Assembly (NCBI GenBank): GCA_023409615.1
Contig: JAEYRF010000081.1
Coordinates: 1-18,713 of the forward strand
Direction of reading: 5' to 3'
DNA length: 18,713 nucleotides
Origin: Bacillota bacterium
Lineage (GTDB): Bacteria; Bacillota; Clostridia; Acetivibrionales; DTU013
In this document: one piece after another, positions 8,118-15,424 of the stretch
Numbering within the stretch: the stretch's first letter is position 1
Layout: each line of letters starts with the position of its first letter
The notes under the pieces: generated by a model
What the model saw: the letters and a program-made list of their open reading frames with translations, nothing else
What the model was told of the DNA's origin: nothing
The model's database searches: none
Position numbers and translations under genes: made by a program

Positions 8118-8153
8118 GACTGCATTGGAAAATTCACTATGCAGTCCTTTTTT
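8118..8153 (+). terminator. Intrinsic terminator after the LysM-CAP gene
   Basis: A perfect 8-bp stem GACTGCAT/ATGCAGTC (8118-8125 and 8139-8146) with a 13-nt loop is followed by C and six T residues (8148-8153). It lies ~90 nt past the stop. On the minus strand the same stem is followed by TTATTT, so it could also stop transcripts of the convergent exporter genes. Confidence 0.8.
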
Positions 8154-8171
8154 ACTGTTCATAACAATTTA

Positions 8172-8594
8172 TCATTTTTTAATTCTTGACAAGTATCTGA
8201 AAATCGCAGTAACAATAAGAATACCAAAAGCGATAGCGCCCGCCCCATTCATAGTTTCAATAATTTTGCCCAATCCCTCGTTCAGCTTATTATCAGTAAG
8301 TAGAATAATTGCTTCATATGCCGTAATTCCAGGCACAAGAGGCAGCAGCCCAGGTATGGAGAAAACAGTAGATGGTGTCTTCAGCAGCCTTGCGGCCATC
8401 TCACTATAGAATCCAACCATCACTGCACCTATAAATATAGAGAGTACATAGTGGCCAGTCCAGCCAAACAATAGAAAATACGATAAATATCCCGCCACAC
8501 CTGAAAGGCCAGAAAACACTAATTTATAGCCCCTTACATTAAACGTCAGTCCAGAAGTCAAACTTCCCAATAATGCTAGAAAAATAATCTGCAT
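8172..8594 (-). CDS. Threonine/serine exporter, ThrE C-terminal half (DUF3815-type)
   Basis: A 140-residue, highly hydrophobic protein with four or five predicted membrane segments. It carries the family signature PSTVFSIPGLLPLVPG in its centre. It matches the C-terminal half of the corynebacterial ThrE exporter, which is encoded as two genes in many Firmicutes. The frame is open to 8639, but the ATG at 8594 (MQIIFLALLG) is the better start. GGCGGTGA sits just upstream and overlaps the stop codon of the preceding gene, a sign of translational coupling. The longer start would overlap the upstream gene by 41 nt and add polar residues foreign to the family. It presumably forms one transporter with the upstream product. 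Confidence 0.87.
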   Translation of the reverse strand: MQIIFLALLGSLTSGLTFNVRGYKLVFSGLSGVAGYLSYFLLFGWTGHYVLSIFIGAVMVGFYSEMAARLLKTPSTVFSIPGLLPLVPGITAYEAIILLTDNKLNEGLGKIIETMNGAGAIAFGILIVTAIFRYLSRIKK

Positions 8595-8598
8595 ACAA

Positions 8599-9354
8599 TC
8601 ACCGCCATCCTGTCCCAAATGCAATCGCAATACTGACACCTGCTACCAAAACTGCTACCAAAAGTAATGCCTCACCCAGTCTGGTCAGACTGGCAACTAA
8701 GTCTCCATATAATGCATCCTTGATACCGTTGGTAAGGGATATGCCCGGCAGGTAAAGTATCACCGAACCGATAATAATCTTGTACTCGTTCAAGATGGGA
8801 AAATACTGGACTGCTGCAATACTTAGAAAACCTGCAACGATACCCGCCAAAAATACCTCCATAAACTGAAAAAATCCTCTCCTGACAAGTATTTCCCGTA
8901 AAAGATAAGTAATCGCACCGATCGCAAGCGCCGCTATTCCATCATACCAACTGCCTCGGAACAGTACAGTATACACAAATGAGCTTATTGCCGCTGCAGC
9001 TAACCTTAATGGGAAAATATACTGCCCTACAGATTCAATTATCTTTAATTCTTCCTCAATCTCTTCATAGCTCAGCTTGCTGCTCTGAAGTCTTCTTGAA
9101 AGACTATTAACCCTCTCAATCCTATTAAGATCAACCTTTCGGTCACGAATGCGTTTGAAAGCTGTATTAGCATTGCCATCATCGTTTTGGATAGAAATGA
9201 ATATGCCTGTGGGTAGTACAAAGCTCTCACATGGTACATCGTAGCAACTGCTTATCCTTACTATCGTCTCCTCTACCCGGTATATTTCAGCTCCGCTGGT
9301 AAGCATGATTTCGCCTGCTTTCAGCGCAATATTCATCAATTCTACAGGTTTCAT
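8599..9354 (-). CDS. Threonine/serine exporter, ThrE N-terminal half (DUF1212-type)
   Basis: A 251-residue protein. The N-terminal cytosolic part (1-110) has the family motif AGEIMLTSGAEIYRVEETI (residues 13-31), followed by about five membrane segments (roughly 112-250). This is the N-terminal half of the ThrE family, which exports threonine and serine by proton antiport in Corynebacterium. The specificity here is inferred from the family only. The ATG at 9354 has GGAGA (9366-9362 on the minus strand) 7 nt upstream. Its leader contains a REP-like copy and three 14-bp tandem units. The second exporter half follows after 4 nt, so the two are one operon. Confidence 0.87.
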   Translation of the reverse strand: MKPVELMNIALKAGEIMLTSGAEIYRVEETIVRISSCYDVPCESFVLPTGIFISIQNDDGNANTAFKRIRDRKVDLNRIERVNSLSRRLQSSKLSYEEIEEELKIIESVGQYIFPLRLAAAAISSFVYTVLFRGSWYDGIAALAIGAITYLLREILVRRGFFQFMEVFLAGIVAGFLSIAAVQYFPILNEYKIIIGSVILYLPGISLTNGIKDALYGDLVASLTRLGEALLLVAVLVAGVSIAIAFGTGWR

Positions 9355-9372
9355 ACTCAGTTCTCCATACTT

Positions 9373-9413
9373 AAACTTAGGGGACTAAACTAAGGGGACT
9401 AAACTTAGGGGAC
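9373..9413 (+). repeat. Three tandem 14-bp units adjoining a REP-like repeat
   Basis: AAACTTAGGGGACT (9373-9386), AAACTAAGGGGACT (9387-9400) and AAACTTAGGGGAC (9401-9413) run head-to-tail. The GGGGAC of the last unit is shared with the REP-like copy at 9408-9424. The array lies in the leader of the exporter operon, directly before its ribosome site. Confidence 0.85.
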
Positions 9414-9424
9414 ACTTCTCAACT
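9408..9424 (+). repeat. REP-like repeat upstream of the RAYT gene, first copy
   Basis: GGGGACACTTCTCAACT, forward orientation, same consensus as the other copies. It is shared between the leader of the exporter genes (minus strand) and the region upstream of the RAYT gene (plus strand). Confidence 0.85.
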
Positions 9425-9463
9425 AATTTGTAACATTAGCAAACCTTTGATTCATACATCAAT

Positions 9464-9480
9464 TATTTTACCATAAAATA
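9464..9480. promoter_or_regulatory. AT-rich palindrome between the exporter and RAYT genes
   Basis: TATTTTA-CCA-TAAAATA, 7-bp arms with a 3-nt centre, lies between two REP-like copies in the divergent region. It could be an operator or simply AT-rich chance. Confidence 0.3.
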
Positions 9481-9495
9481 GCGTAAAAATGATAT

Positions 9496-9513
9496 GGGGG
9501 GACACTTCTCAAC
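9496..9513 (+). repeat. REP-like repeat upstream of the RAYT gene, second copy
   Basis: GGGGGGACACTTCTCAAC, forward orientation, 40 nt upstream of the RAYT -35 box. RAYT genes in other bacteria are commonly flanked by their own REP copies. Confidence 0.85.
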
Positions 9514-9553
9514 AATACACAAGACAGAATATTTCCCATAATTCGAAAATATA

Positions 9554-9583
9554 TTTACAAACATATGTTCTTTTTAGTATAAT
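9554..9583 (+). promoter_or_regulatory. Sigma-A-type promoter of the RAYT gene
   Basis: TTTACA (9554-9559), an 18-nt spacer and a perfect TATAAT (9578-9583). The start near 9590 gives a ~30-nt leader. The ribosome site AAGGG (9609-9613) lies 8 nt before the ATG at 9622. Confidence 0.7.
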
Positions 9584-9621
9584 TTGAGTGCATTGATTCT
9601 TTATTACGAAGGGAAAAAGTC

Positions 9622-10548
9622 ATGCCTAGGAAATCACGTGTAAAAAATTCTACAGCCATTTATCATATTATATCTCGCAGCATATCAGAAGTTCGGCTTT
9701 TCAGGGAGGATTCCGATAAAGACTTCTATCTGAAACTTTTAAGTAGATATATAAAAAAGTTTCATTGCAGCCTCTACGCATATTGCCTTATGAACAATCA
9801 TGTACACCTTCATCTGGATCCGAGAGGCTTCGATATATCTACATTTATGCATGGTATAAATACATCATATGTTCTGTACTTTAATAAAAAATACTCAAGG
9901 CATGGTCATGTATTTCAAGGACGCTTCCAAAGCAGGATTTTGTCGACCGAAAGTTATAACCTTGCTGTTTCTGCATATATTCACAATAATCCATATAAAA
10001 TACCGGAATACTGGGGAAAAGAGGAGACATATAAATACTCTTCCTATGGTATTTATATTGGAACTGCCAAAGATGAATATAAAATAATTGATAAAAGCTT
10101 TGTACAAGGCCTGTTTCATGTTAAAGATCCCAAGACATTTTCAGATAAATATTTTGAATTTGTTAGCCGTCGCCATGATGTTTCAAACCTGGAGGAACTT
10201 CACAAGAGTATTGCACCAACTGAGGAAAATGAATATACTAGCGGAAGGCAGGTAGTTATACGCGAAATGAATGCTGTAAAAGTCATTACATTAATTGCTG
10301 AAAAACTCTTAACAAAAAACAGAGACATTGCTATTGCTATTGCCCAACAGAAATCAGTTCAATACAGAGCCTTTACTGCATTTGTCTTGCGAGTTTTATG
10401 TGGCCTGCGTTACAGAGAGATATGCGAGCATTTATTTAATGTTACCATATCGGGTTGTGCTCGATTGTGTGATAAAGGCTATAATCTACTTAATTCAGAA
10501 AATTATTTTCATGAGCTCTTTGTTCAATTAGCAAACGGTACAGCCTAA
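9622..10548 (+). CDS. REP-associated tyrosine transposase (RAYT, Y1/HUH family)
   Basis: A single-strand DNA nuclease of the IS200/IS605-related Y1 family. The 308-residue product begins with the conserved YHIISR (residues 14-19). It then shows MNNHVHLHLDP, where His60-Val-His62 is the metal-binding HUH motif. GHVFQGRFQSR follows at 95-105. Tyr119 in SAYIHNNP is the likely nucleophile, since that position precedes the conserved NP. The C-terminal part (about 210-290) is helical and resembles the DnaA-type helix-turn-helix tail of longer RAYTs. Key residues are intact, so it should be active. No terminal inverted repeats of a self-moving element are obvious, although a TGCCTG/CAGGCA hairpin lies 73 nt past the stop. 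It is monocistronic. The repeats around it are the likely substrate, an inference from known REP/RAYT pairs. Confidence 0.9.
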   Translation: MPRKSRVKNSTAIYHIISRSISEVRLFREDSDKDFYLKLLSRYIKKFHCSLYAYCLMNNHVHLHLDPRGFDISTFMHGINTSYVLYFNKKYSRHGHVFQGRFQSRILSTESYNLAVSAYIHNNPYKIPEYWGKEETYKYSSYGIYIGTAKDEYKIIDKSFVQGLFHVKDPKTFSDKYFEFVSRRHDVSNLEELHKSIAPTEENEYTSGRQVVIREMNAVKVITLIAEKLLTKNRDIAIAIAQQKSVQYRAFTAFVLRVLCGLRYREICEHLFNVTISGCARLCDKGYNLLNSENYFHELFVQLANGTA

Positions 10549-10620
10549 ATATGTAGATTTAACTGTGCTGCCTTATGTACTTTCCAGTTATTTGATCTTC
10601 ACACCAGACTATTGAAAAGC

Positions 10621-10640
10621 TGCCTGCGACAAATCAGGCA
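10621..10640 (+). other. Hairpin downstream of the RAYT gene
   Basis: TGCCTG-CGACAAAT-CAGGCA is a 6-bp stem with an 8-nt loop, 73 nt past the RAYT stop. No T-run follows, so it is a poor terminator. It could be a remnant end hairpin of the type recognised by Y1 nucleases. Confidence 0.35.
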
Positions 10641-10705
10641 TTAACTGAGAAACATACCTCGTCCCGTCGTCCCCTCATCCCTAACTCCCAACATTCCGGT
10701 TCTCC

Positions 10706-10734
10706 TTGACATATTACAAGTAATATAGTACTTT
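10706..10734 (+). promoter_or_regulatory. Possible promoter with palindromic operator before ytvI
   Basis: A perfect TTGACA (10706-10711) is followed at 17 nt by a poor -10, TACTTT (10729-10734). The spacer is almost wholly filled by the perfect inverted repeat ATATTAC-AA-GTAATAT (10711-10726). This is a candidate repressor or activator site; no regulator gene is nearby to pair it with. Confidence 0.4.
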
Positions 10735-10837
10735 CAATAATATGGAGCAATAATTACCAATTCACGGGTTTGAATAACTCTGGGGTAACCCGGGATTCAC
10801 GGTAATTTCAAAAAGGCAGATGCAGCAGAGGTGATAT

Positions 10838-11887
10838 ATGTTTAATAGTGAATTTATCAAAGATATCAAAAAATTCGGCATCTTTTTTTTAGTTTATACA
10901 TTCCTATTTACATTGATATACTTTACTCGTACATACACCTTCCCGTTCTTTATAGCTTTTGCAATAGCATTTCTAATACAGCCTGTGACAAAGTTCTTCA
11001 GGACAAAGCTGAAGTTTAAGAGAAACGTCCCCGCACTTTTAGCATCCGTCGCTGTTTATCTGCTTATTTTCACAATTTTGGCGATATTGTTTTACAACAT
11101 TATCTCTGAAGCTATGAACCTGTTGAAAAACCTTTCAACAGCGAATTTGAACGTTATCCTAGTTCCTATACGCAATGCTTTGAATGAAATCAGTATCTAT
11201 TTCCAGAACATAGACCCTTCATTTATTGAGAAAAACAGCAGTCAATTGACCAGTGTTCTAAAAAACGGCCTTGATATTGCAGGGAAAAGTATCAGTACCT
11301 TTTTATCATTAGCATTGTCCGTGCCTATGTGGATCACAATTATTTTCCTTGTCATTCTTTCAACTTATTTTTTCACAAGAGACATGACCCGCATCAAGAA
11401 GAAATTCCTATCAGTCTTTTCCGAAAATGGAAGAGAGAAAATTGAAAAAGTATGGAGTCAAGGCTTGAAAATGCTCTCAAAATATGTCAAAGCATATTTT
11501 TTCATCTATTTTCTAACATTCCTACAGACACTGATAGGGTTTTCGATATTGGGTGTAAAGTACACTGTCATATTGAGCATCATATGTGCATTTGCCGACA
11601 TATTGCCTGTGCTGGGCATTGGTCTAGTCTATCTACCACTTGCTGTAGTTTACCTTCTTTCGGGCAATTATTTTGCCGGCATCGGAATCTTGGTGCTTTT
11701 CATACTTATCAGCATCGTACGGCAAATTGTAGAACCAAAAATTGTTTCCACCTCATTGGGAATTCACCCCGTTGCAACGTTAATAGCGATTTTTATTGGG
11801 ATACAAGCCTTTGGGTTCATTGGCATGATATACTTCACATTTTTAATGGTCTTTTATAAGGTGCTTAAGAACACAAAAATATTATAG
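10838..11887 (+). CDS. ytvI: Sporulation integral membrane protein YtvI-like (AI-2E transporter family)
   Basis: A 349-residue polytopic membrane protein of the AI-2E/YtvI permease family. It has paired hydrophobic segments near the N-terminus (about 13-50 and 63-90), a soluble middle region (about 95-155) and a cluster of membrane segments in the C-terminal half. The C-terminal half holds the family signature DILPVLGIGLVYLPLAV (about 252-268) and RQIVEPKIVSTSLGIHPVAT. The YtvI branch is found in spore formers and expressed during sporulation in Bacillus, but its substrate is unknown. Other AI-2E-family members act as sodium/proton antiporters or small-molecule exporters. The ribosome site AGAGGTGAT (10827-10835) directly precedes the ATG. 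The stop codon lies in an 18-bp palindrome. The gene appears monocistronic. Confidence 0.85.
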   Translation: MFNSEFIKDIKKFGIFFLVYTFLFTLIYFTRTYTFPFFIAFAIAFLIQPVTKFFRTKLKFKRNVPALLASVAVYLLIFTILAILFYNIISEAMNLLKNLSTANLNVILVPIRNALNEISIYFQNIDPSFIEKNSSQLTSVLKNGLDIAGKSISTFLSLALSVPMWITIIFLVILSTYFFTRDMTRIKKKFLSVFSENGREKIEKVWSQGLKMLSKYVKAYFFIYFLTFLQTLIGFSILGVKYTVILSIICAFADILPVLGIGLVYLPLAVVYLLSGNYFAGIGILVLFILISIVRQIVEPKIVSTSLGIHPVATLIAIFIGIQAFGFIGMIYFTFLMVFYKVLKNTKIL

Positions 11888-11896
11888 CTATAATAT
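11879..11896. other. Perfect 18-bp palindrome across the ytvI stop codon
   Basis: ATATTATAGCTATAATAT is perfectly self-complementary without a loop. It is AT-rich and may be chance, or a protein-binding site; it makes a poor RNA terminator. Confidence 0.4.
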
Positions 11897-12038
11897 GAAA
11901 TACACCGAATTATCTTTATAGATCAGATATTGAATCGAGGATAAGATTGTGCTACCATGTCAAATAAAAATGGAATTAAATAGATTACATCGTGAAAAAG
12001 CAATTTTAAGGATATTTCGTGCGTGCCAATTTCGATTT

Positions 12039-12119
12039 GCGATTTTCAAGAAACGTCCCCTTTAGTCACTTTAGCCGAACATCCCACTTGCTAAGGCGAT
12101 TTTCAAGAAACGTCCCCCC
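12039..12119 (-). repeat. Two direct copies of a divergent REP-like variant
   Basis: GATTTTCAAGAAACGTCCCC occurs at 12041-12060 and again at 12098-12117. Both copies are preceded by GC and followed within two to four bases by TAGTCA, so the repeat unit is about 30 nt at a 57-nt spacing. Compared with the consensus (reverse orientation), GTTGAGAAGTGTCCCC has become TTCAAGAAACGTCCCC. The remainder of the 315-nt gap (11888-12202) holds the ytvI palindrome and the hydrogenase promoter; I see nothing else in it. Confidence 0.8.
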
Positions 12120-12135
12120 TAGTCAAAGCGTACCC

Positions 12136-12164
12136 TTATAAATAAAAGATGGGCAGGATATAAT
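12136..12164 (+). promoter_or_regulatory. Probable promoter of the hydrogenase gene
   Basis: A perfect -10 TATAAT (12159-12164) with a weak -35 TTATAA (12136-12141) at 17 nt. The leader is about 32 nt. The ribosome site AGAGGTGAT (12189-12197) precedes the ATG at 12203. Confidence 0.5.
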
Positions 12165-12202
12165 GGCAGTATACCAAAATGAGTTGATAGAGGTGATTTC
12201 AG

Positions 12203-13585
12203 ATGAATAATCGGTTTGCGGGCTTTCAGGAAAAGAGAATGAAAATATTCGGTGAACTGGTCAGGCTTTACTGGAATGGACAGCTGAACAGCGTTGATGA
12301 TATTAACAAGCTGGCAGTTGATATTAAAGAAAAGTATGGCTTCTCAGATAAGGACATGCCATTTATCAATGACCATATCCGTATCGCTATGGGCCAGGAT
12401 CCCAGGGGAGATCAGGGTTTCACAGATGAGTTGGATATTGTAAAGAGATCGGATGCCATAGCAGAACCGATCATAGCAAAAATTGAAGGCGCCTGTGAGT
12501 TCTGCGATAATAACAACTGCGATAAAGCCTGTAAATATGAAGCTCAGATGTACCGACGCAGCGAGGGGCCTGTTATTATTGACAATAAATGTCTGGGTTG
12601 CGGGCAATGTGTTGTAAACTGCGATTTTGGAGCACTGGCGGATAAAATTGAGTTTCTTCCACTGATTAATCTGCTGAAGGATAAGGATACAAAGGTGTTT
12701 GCTGCCGTAGCTCCTGCTATTGCAGGACAATTCGGTGATAATACTACACTTGGCCAGCTAAGGACTGCGTTTCGGTTAATGGGCTTTGATGATATGATTG
12801 AGGTGGCGATGTTCGCTGATATACTTACAATTCGTGAAGCTTTTGAGTTCAACCACCTTGTCAAGTCTGAGGAGGATTTTTTCCTTACAAGTTGCTGTTG
12901 TCCAGTTTGGTTCAATCTGACGAAAAAGGGCTACCCCGACATGTATAAGCACATGTCTCCTTCTGTCTCGCCAATGATCGCATCCGGTAGATTTTTAAAG
13001 GACATCCATAAGGGTGCAAAGGTTGTCTTTATTGCTCCTTGTATTGCCAAAAAGAATGAGATCAATGAGCCCGAATTGAAAGGCGCCATCGACTTTGTCA
13101 TTAACTTCAGGGAGTTGTCCGAAATATTCAATGCACTTGAAATCAATCCGGAAAATCTGATTGGAGATGAAAAGGATCAAGCCTCTCTGGGAGGGCGGCT
13201 TTACGCCAAGTCCGGTGGTGTAAGTTTTTCTGTGAAAACAGTTGTTAACCGTCTCGAGCCAAAAAGAGTCATCAAGCTCAAAGCAAAGCGGGTAGATGGT
13301 GTTAAGAACTGCAAGCAGATATTAGATGACCTCTCGGCGGGGAATGATATCGGATCAAACTTTATTGAAGGAATGGGATGTGTAGGCGGTTGCGTTGGCG
13401 GTCCCAGAACCAATATCGACATGGCAAAAGCCACTAAATTTGTCAATGAATTTGGTGAGGATTCACTGATTATGACCCCCTTTGACAATATGAATGTAAT
13501 GAAAATATTGAAGCAAGCCGGCGTCCAAGCGATTGAAGATATTGTGGAAAATAAGCATATTACAGAAATACTGATCCGAGAATAA
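12203..13585 (+). CDS. [FeFe] hydrogenase, monomeric, group B-like
   Basis: A 460-residue iron hydrogenase that would interconvert protons and H2 with ferredoxin-type electrons in the cytosol. After an N-terminal helical region, two [4Fe-4S] ferredoxin motifs appear: Cys98, 101, 106, 110 (first spacing unusual, CxxCxxxxCxxxC) and Cys130, 133, 136, 140 (CLGCGQCVVNC). The H-cluster motifs follow: L1 TSCCCPVW (229-236), L2 APCIAKKNE (278-286) and L3 EGMGCVGGCVGGP (389-401). All H-cluster cysteines are present. The triple-Cys L1 and the APCIAKK L2 differ from the classical TSCCPGW/MPC of clostridial CpI and fit the group B enzymes such as C. pasteurianum CpIII. No electron-transfer or maturation gene is adjacent. 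It could be a catalytic enzyme or a redox-linked sensor-like one; catalysis seems likelier. Confidence 0.9.
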   Translation: MNNRFAGFQEKRMKIFGELVRLYWNGQLNSVDDINKLAVDIKEKYGFSDKDMPFINDHIRIAMGQDPRGDQGFTDELDIVKRSDAIAEPIIAKIEGACEFCDNNNCDKACKYEAQMYRRSEGPVIIDNKCLGCGQCVVNCDFGALADKIEFLPLINLLKDKDTKVFAAVAPAIAGQFGDNTTLGQLRTAFRLMGFDDMIEVAMFADILTIREAFEFNHLVKSEEDFFLTSCCCPVWFNLTKKGYPDMYKHMSPSVSPMIASGRFLKDIHKGAKVVFIAPCIAKKNEINEPELKGAIDFVINFRELSEIFNALEINPENLIGDEKDQASLGGRLYAKSGGVSFSVKTVVNRLEPKRVIKLKAKRVDGVKNCKQILDDLSAGNDIGSNFIEGMGCVGGCVGGPRTNIDMAKATKFVNEFGEDSLIMTPFDNMNVMKILKQAGVQAIEDIVENKHITEILIRE

Positions 13586-13633
13586 CAAAGGTCAGCAGGT
13601 ACCGGAAGTTAAAAACACGAAGAAGAATTGCAG

Positions 13634-13666
13634 CGGGCTCTGCGTCAACTATTGATGCAGAGCCCG
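13634..13666. terminator. Strong stem-loop between convergent hydrogenase and SLH-protein genes
   Basis: A 14-bp stem CGGGCTCTGCGTCA/TGATGCAGAGCCCG has one G-T wobble and a 5-nt loop ACTAT, 48 nt past the hydrogenase stop and 34 nt past the stop of the opposite gene. There is no clean T-run on either side, so it is either a bidirectional terminator without a U-tract or an mRNA 3' stabiliser. Confidence 0.65.
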
Positions 13667-13700
13667 AATTGTGAACTTTGTGGAAGAGCTTTCGCCGATT

Positions 13701-15308
13701 TCATTCGCTAAATGTCATATTATACAATCTTCCGAAGGTAATAAAAGCTTGTTCTCTTGTGTAGATTCCATTAGGATTAAAAGCATTGTCTCCGACACCG
13801 CCCATTATCTGCTTCCCGTATTCATTATCTACGGCAGAGGACACAAGATTTACCGCTTCCTTTGCCCAATCAGCAATTTTATTATCATCGGCAAAAGACG
13901 ATTTTTTAATGTTCCATCCATCATAATACCTAATTTCTTTAGCTGTTCTATATAACATAACTGCAGCCTCCTGCCTTGTAATCAGGTCATCCGGCGCATA
14001 TCTTCCATTACCCTTGCCGCCCACGACATTTAACATATATGCCATAATTACATCGGGGTCAACAGTGTCACTAAATACCTTTCCATCATATTGTTGACTT
14101 TTGTCTAGATCCAATTTAAATAAAACTGATCCCATGTCCTTTTTTATTGCTGCAACAACTAACGAGGCAAACTCCTTTCTCGTAATTCCCTTTGTATAGT
14201 TGTTTTGTAAATATGACGGTATGATATTCATCTTAACTGCCTTTTTCACTTCCTTGTCAGCCCATGATGAGGGCTTGTCATCATTGGAAGGCGCTTTTAC
14301 ATCTCTGCTTACAATAATGTGCGTTTTTGAAAAATACACAAGTGACGGGTTAAAATAATAATGAGTAGCGGGTCCTTCACTTTTTTCAAAATTATTAGCG
14401 CCATTGTATATGTTTGACGAATCCCATGTTGAGTCCATCAGCAGCCATTCTCCATCAACGTATGCCTCATTCCATGCATGGAGATCACCCAGAATATCAT
14501 TCATCCCCTCAATCGGGACAGTTTCAGGTACCCCTCCGCCAGGTGTTGCAACCCCGTAAACGTAACCATAAACAACATTACATGGTATATTTTGCGCCAA
14601 TAATAAGGCTTTAGTCAGATTTGAATATCCCATACATTCAGCATATTTACTCTCCAGAACCTTTTCCGGTAAAGCCGGATGATTCGAATCTGCTGCCCGG
14701 TTGTAATAAATATTATTACACACCCAATCATATATTAATTGAACGATCTTACGCGGGTCAGTTTCATTTCCTACAATGGAGTCAGATACATCGGTTATTT
14801 CCTGTGAAACACTTCCCATAGCCTCCGAAGGTGAGTTATTATTACGAAACAGCTCTTTGTTATGCTTCACAACATTTTCATTTACGTCTAACTCCCACCT
14901 TGAACCATTCTTAATAATACCAAATTCTATTACGCCGGCACCTGAAATAGCTAATCTCGTTCCCCTTTGCACAGCAAGAGAAATATCAGCTTTCTCTCCT
15001 GGAATTGAGCTTAGTGCAATTTCTATCCAGTTATCGCTATCATGCTTATTTATGGGAACTGTTGCTTGCTTGCTTCCGTTTATGAAAGGAATAATACTAT
15101 CTATGCTCTGGTCACTTAATCTCATTGTTATAAACAGATTATTACCATAATCGTTATTTATTGATACTTTTACATTATCTTCATTTGTTCCTACCTGAAA
15201 ATACTCATACGCATATGGTTGATCCAGTTCATAGGGTGTAGCAGCAGATGCAGGTATAGAAGGAGTAAATGCCAAGAGTACTAATAAGACAATAATAAGC
15301 TTTTTCAT
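13701..15308 (-). CDS. Secreted transglutaminase-like protein with C-terminal SLH repeats
   Basis: Residue numbers count from the start chosen here (535 residues). The signal peptide is MKKLIIVLLVLLAF...ASAA (1-23). A beta-rich region (about 30-150) precedes a transglutaminase-like core (about 180-300). The core has the catalytic Cys225 in KYAECMGYSN, His277 in DLHAWNEAYVDGEW and Asp292 in LMDSTWD. Three S-layer homology repeats (about 345-390, 410-460 and 470-530) would hold the protein on wall polymers. Such proteins may act as proteases or crosslinkers at the cell surface; the substrate is unknown. The ATG at 15308 has AGAAGG 8 nt upstream. An in-frame GTG at 15338 lacks a ribosome site and would put ten polar residues before the signal peptide. 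It has its own promoter. Confidence 0.87.
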   Translation of the reverse strand: MKKLIIVLLVLLAFTPSIPASAATPYELDQPYAYEYFQVGTNEDNVKVSINNDYGNNLFITMRLSDQSIDSIIPFINGSKQATVPINKHDSDNWIEIALSSIPGEKADISLAVQRGTRLAISGAGVIEFGIIKNGSRWELDVNENVVKHNKELFRNNNSPSEAMGSVSQEITDVSDSIVGNETDPRKIVQLIYDWVCNNIYYNRAADSNHPALPEKVLESKYAECMGYSNLTKALLLAQNIPCNVVYGYVYGVATPGGGVPETVPIEGMNDILGDLHAWNEAYVDGEWLLMDSTWDSSNIYNGANNFEKSEGPATHYYFNPSLVYFSKTHIIVSRDVKAPSNDDKPSSWADKEVKKAVKMNIIPSYLQNNYTKGITRKEFASLVVAAIKKDMGSVLFKLDLDKSQQYDGKVFSDTVDPDVIMAYMLNVVGGKGNGRYAPDDLITRQEAAVMLYRTAKEIRYYDGWNIKKSSFADDNKIADWAKEAVNLVSSAVDNEYGKQIMGGVGDNAFNPNGIYTREQAFITFGRLYNMTFSE

Positions 15309-15385
15309 ATTGTATACCTTCTTTCCAGAACCTTTCACAGCGATATTTTGTAAACTCTATGCCTGAAAGTAACTTAATTTCTTTC

Positions 15386-15414
15386 ATTATACCAATTATT
15401 TCTTCATATGTATA
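15386..15414 (-). promoter_or_regulatory. Promoter of the transglutaminase-SLH gene
   Basis: On the minus strand, TATACA (15414-15409), a 17-nt spacer and a perfect TATAAT (15391-15386). A TGG immediately upstream of the -10 resembles an extended -10. The leader is about 70 nt. The 15339-15665 gap otherwise holds the REP-like copy with its hairpin (15425-15474) and the hemerythrin terminator (15566-15609). Confidence 0.65.
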
Positions 15415-15424
15415 TTTATCCTTA

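Noticed and set aside
9622..10548. Complete IS200/IS605 insertion sequence
   Set aside because: The enzyme has the longer RAYT form with a helical tail, there is no accompanying tnpB, and no clear left and right end hairpins bound the gene.
11012..11032. Repeat-like AAGTTTAAGAGAAACGTCCCC inside ytvI
   Set aside because: It resembles the reverse GACGTTTCTC variant, but it encodes residues (KFKRNVPA) that fit the family at that position, and it lacks the exact GTTGAGAA arm. Coincidence is likelier than insertion.
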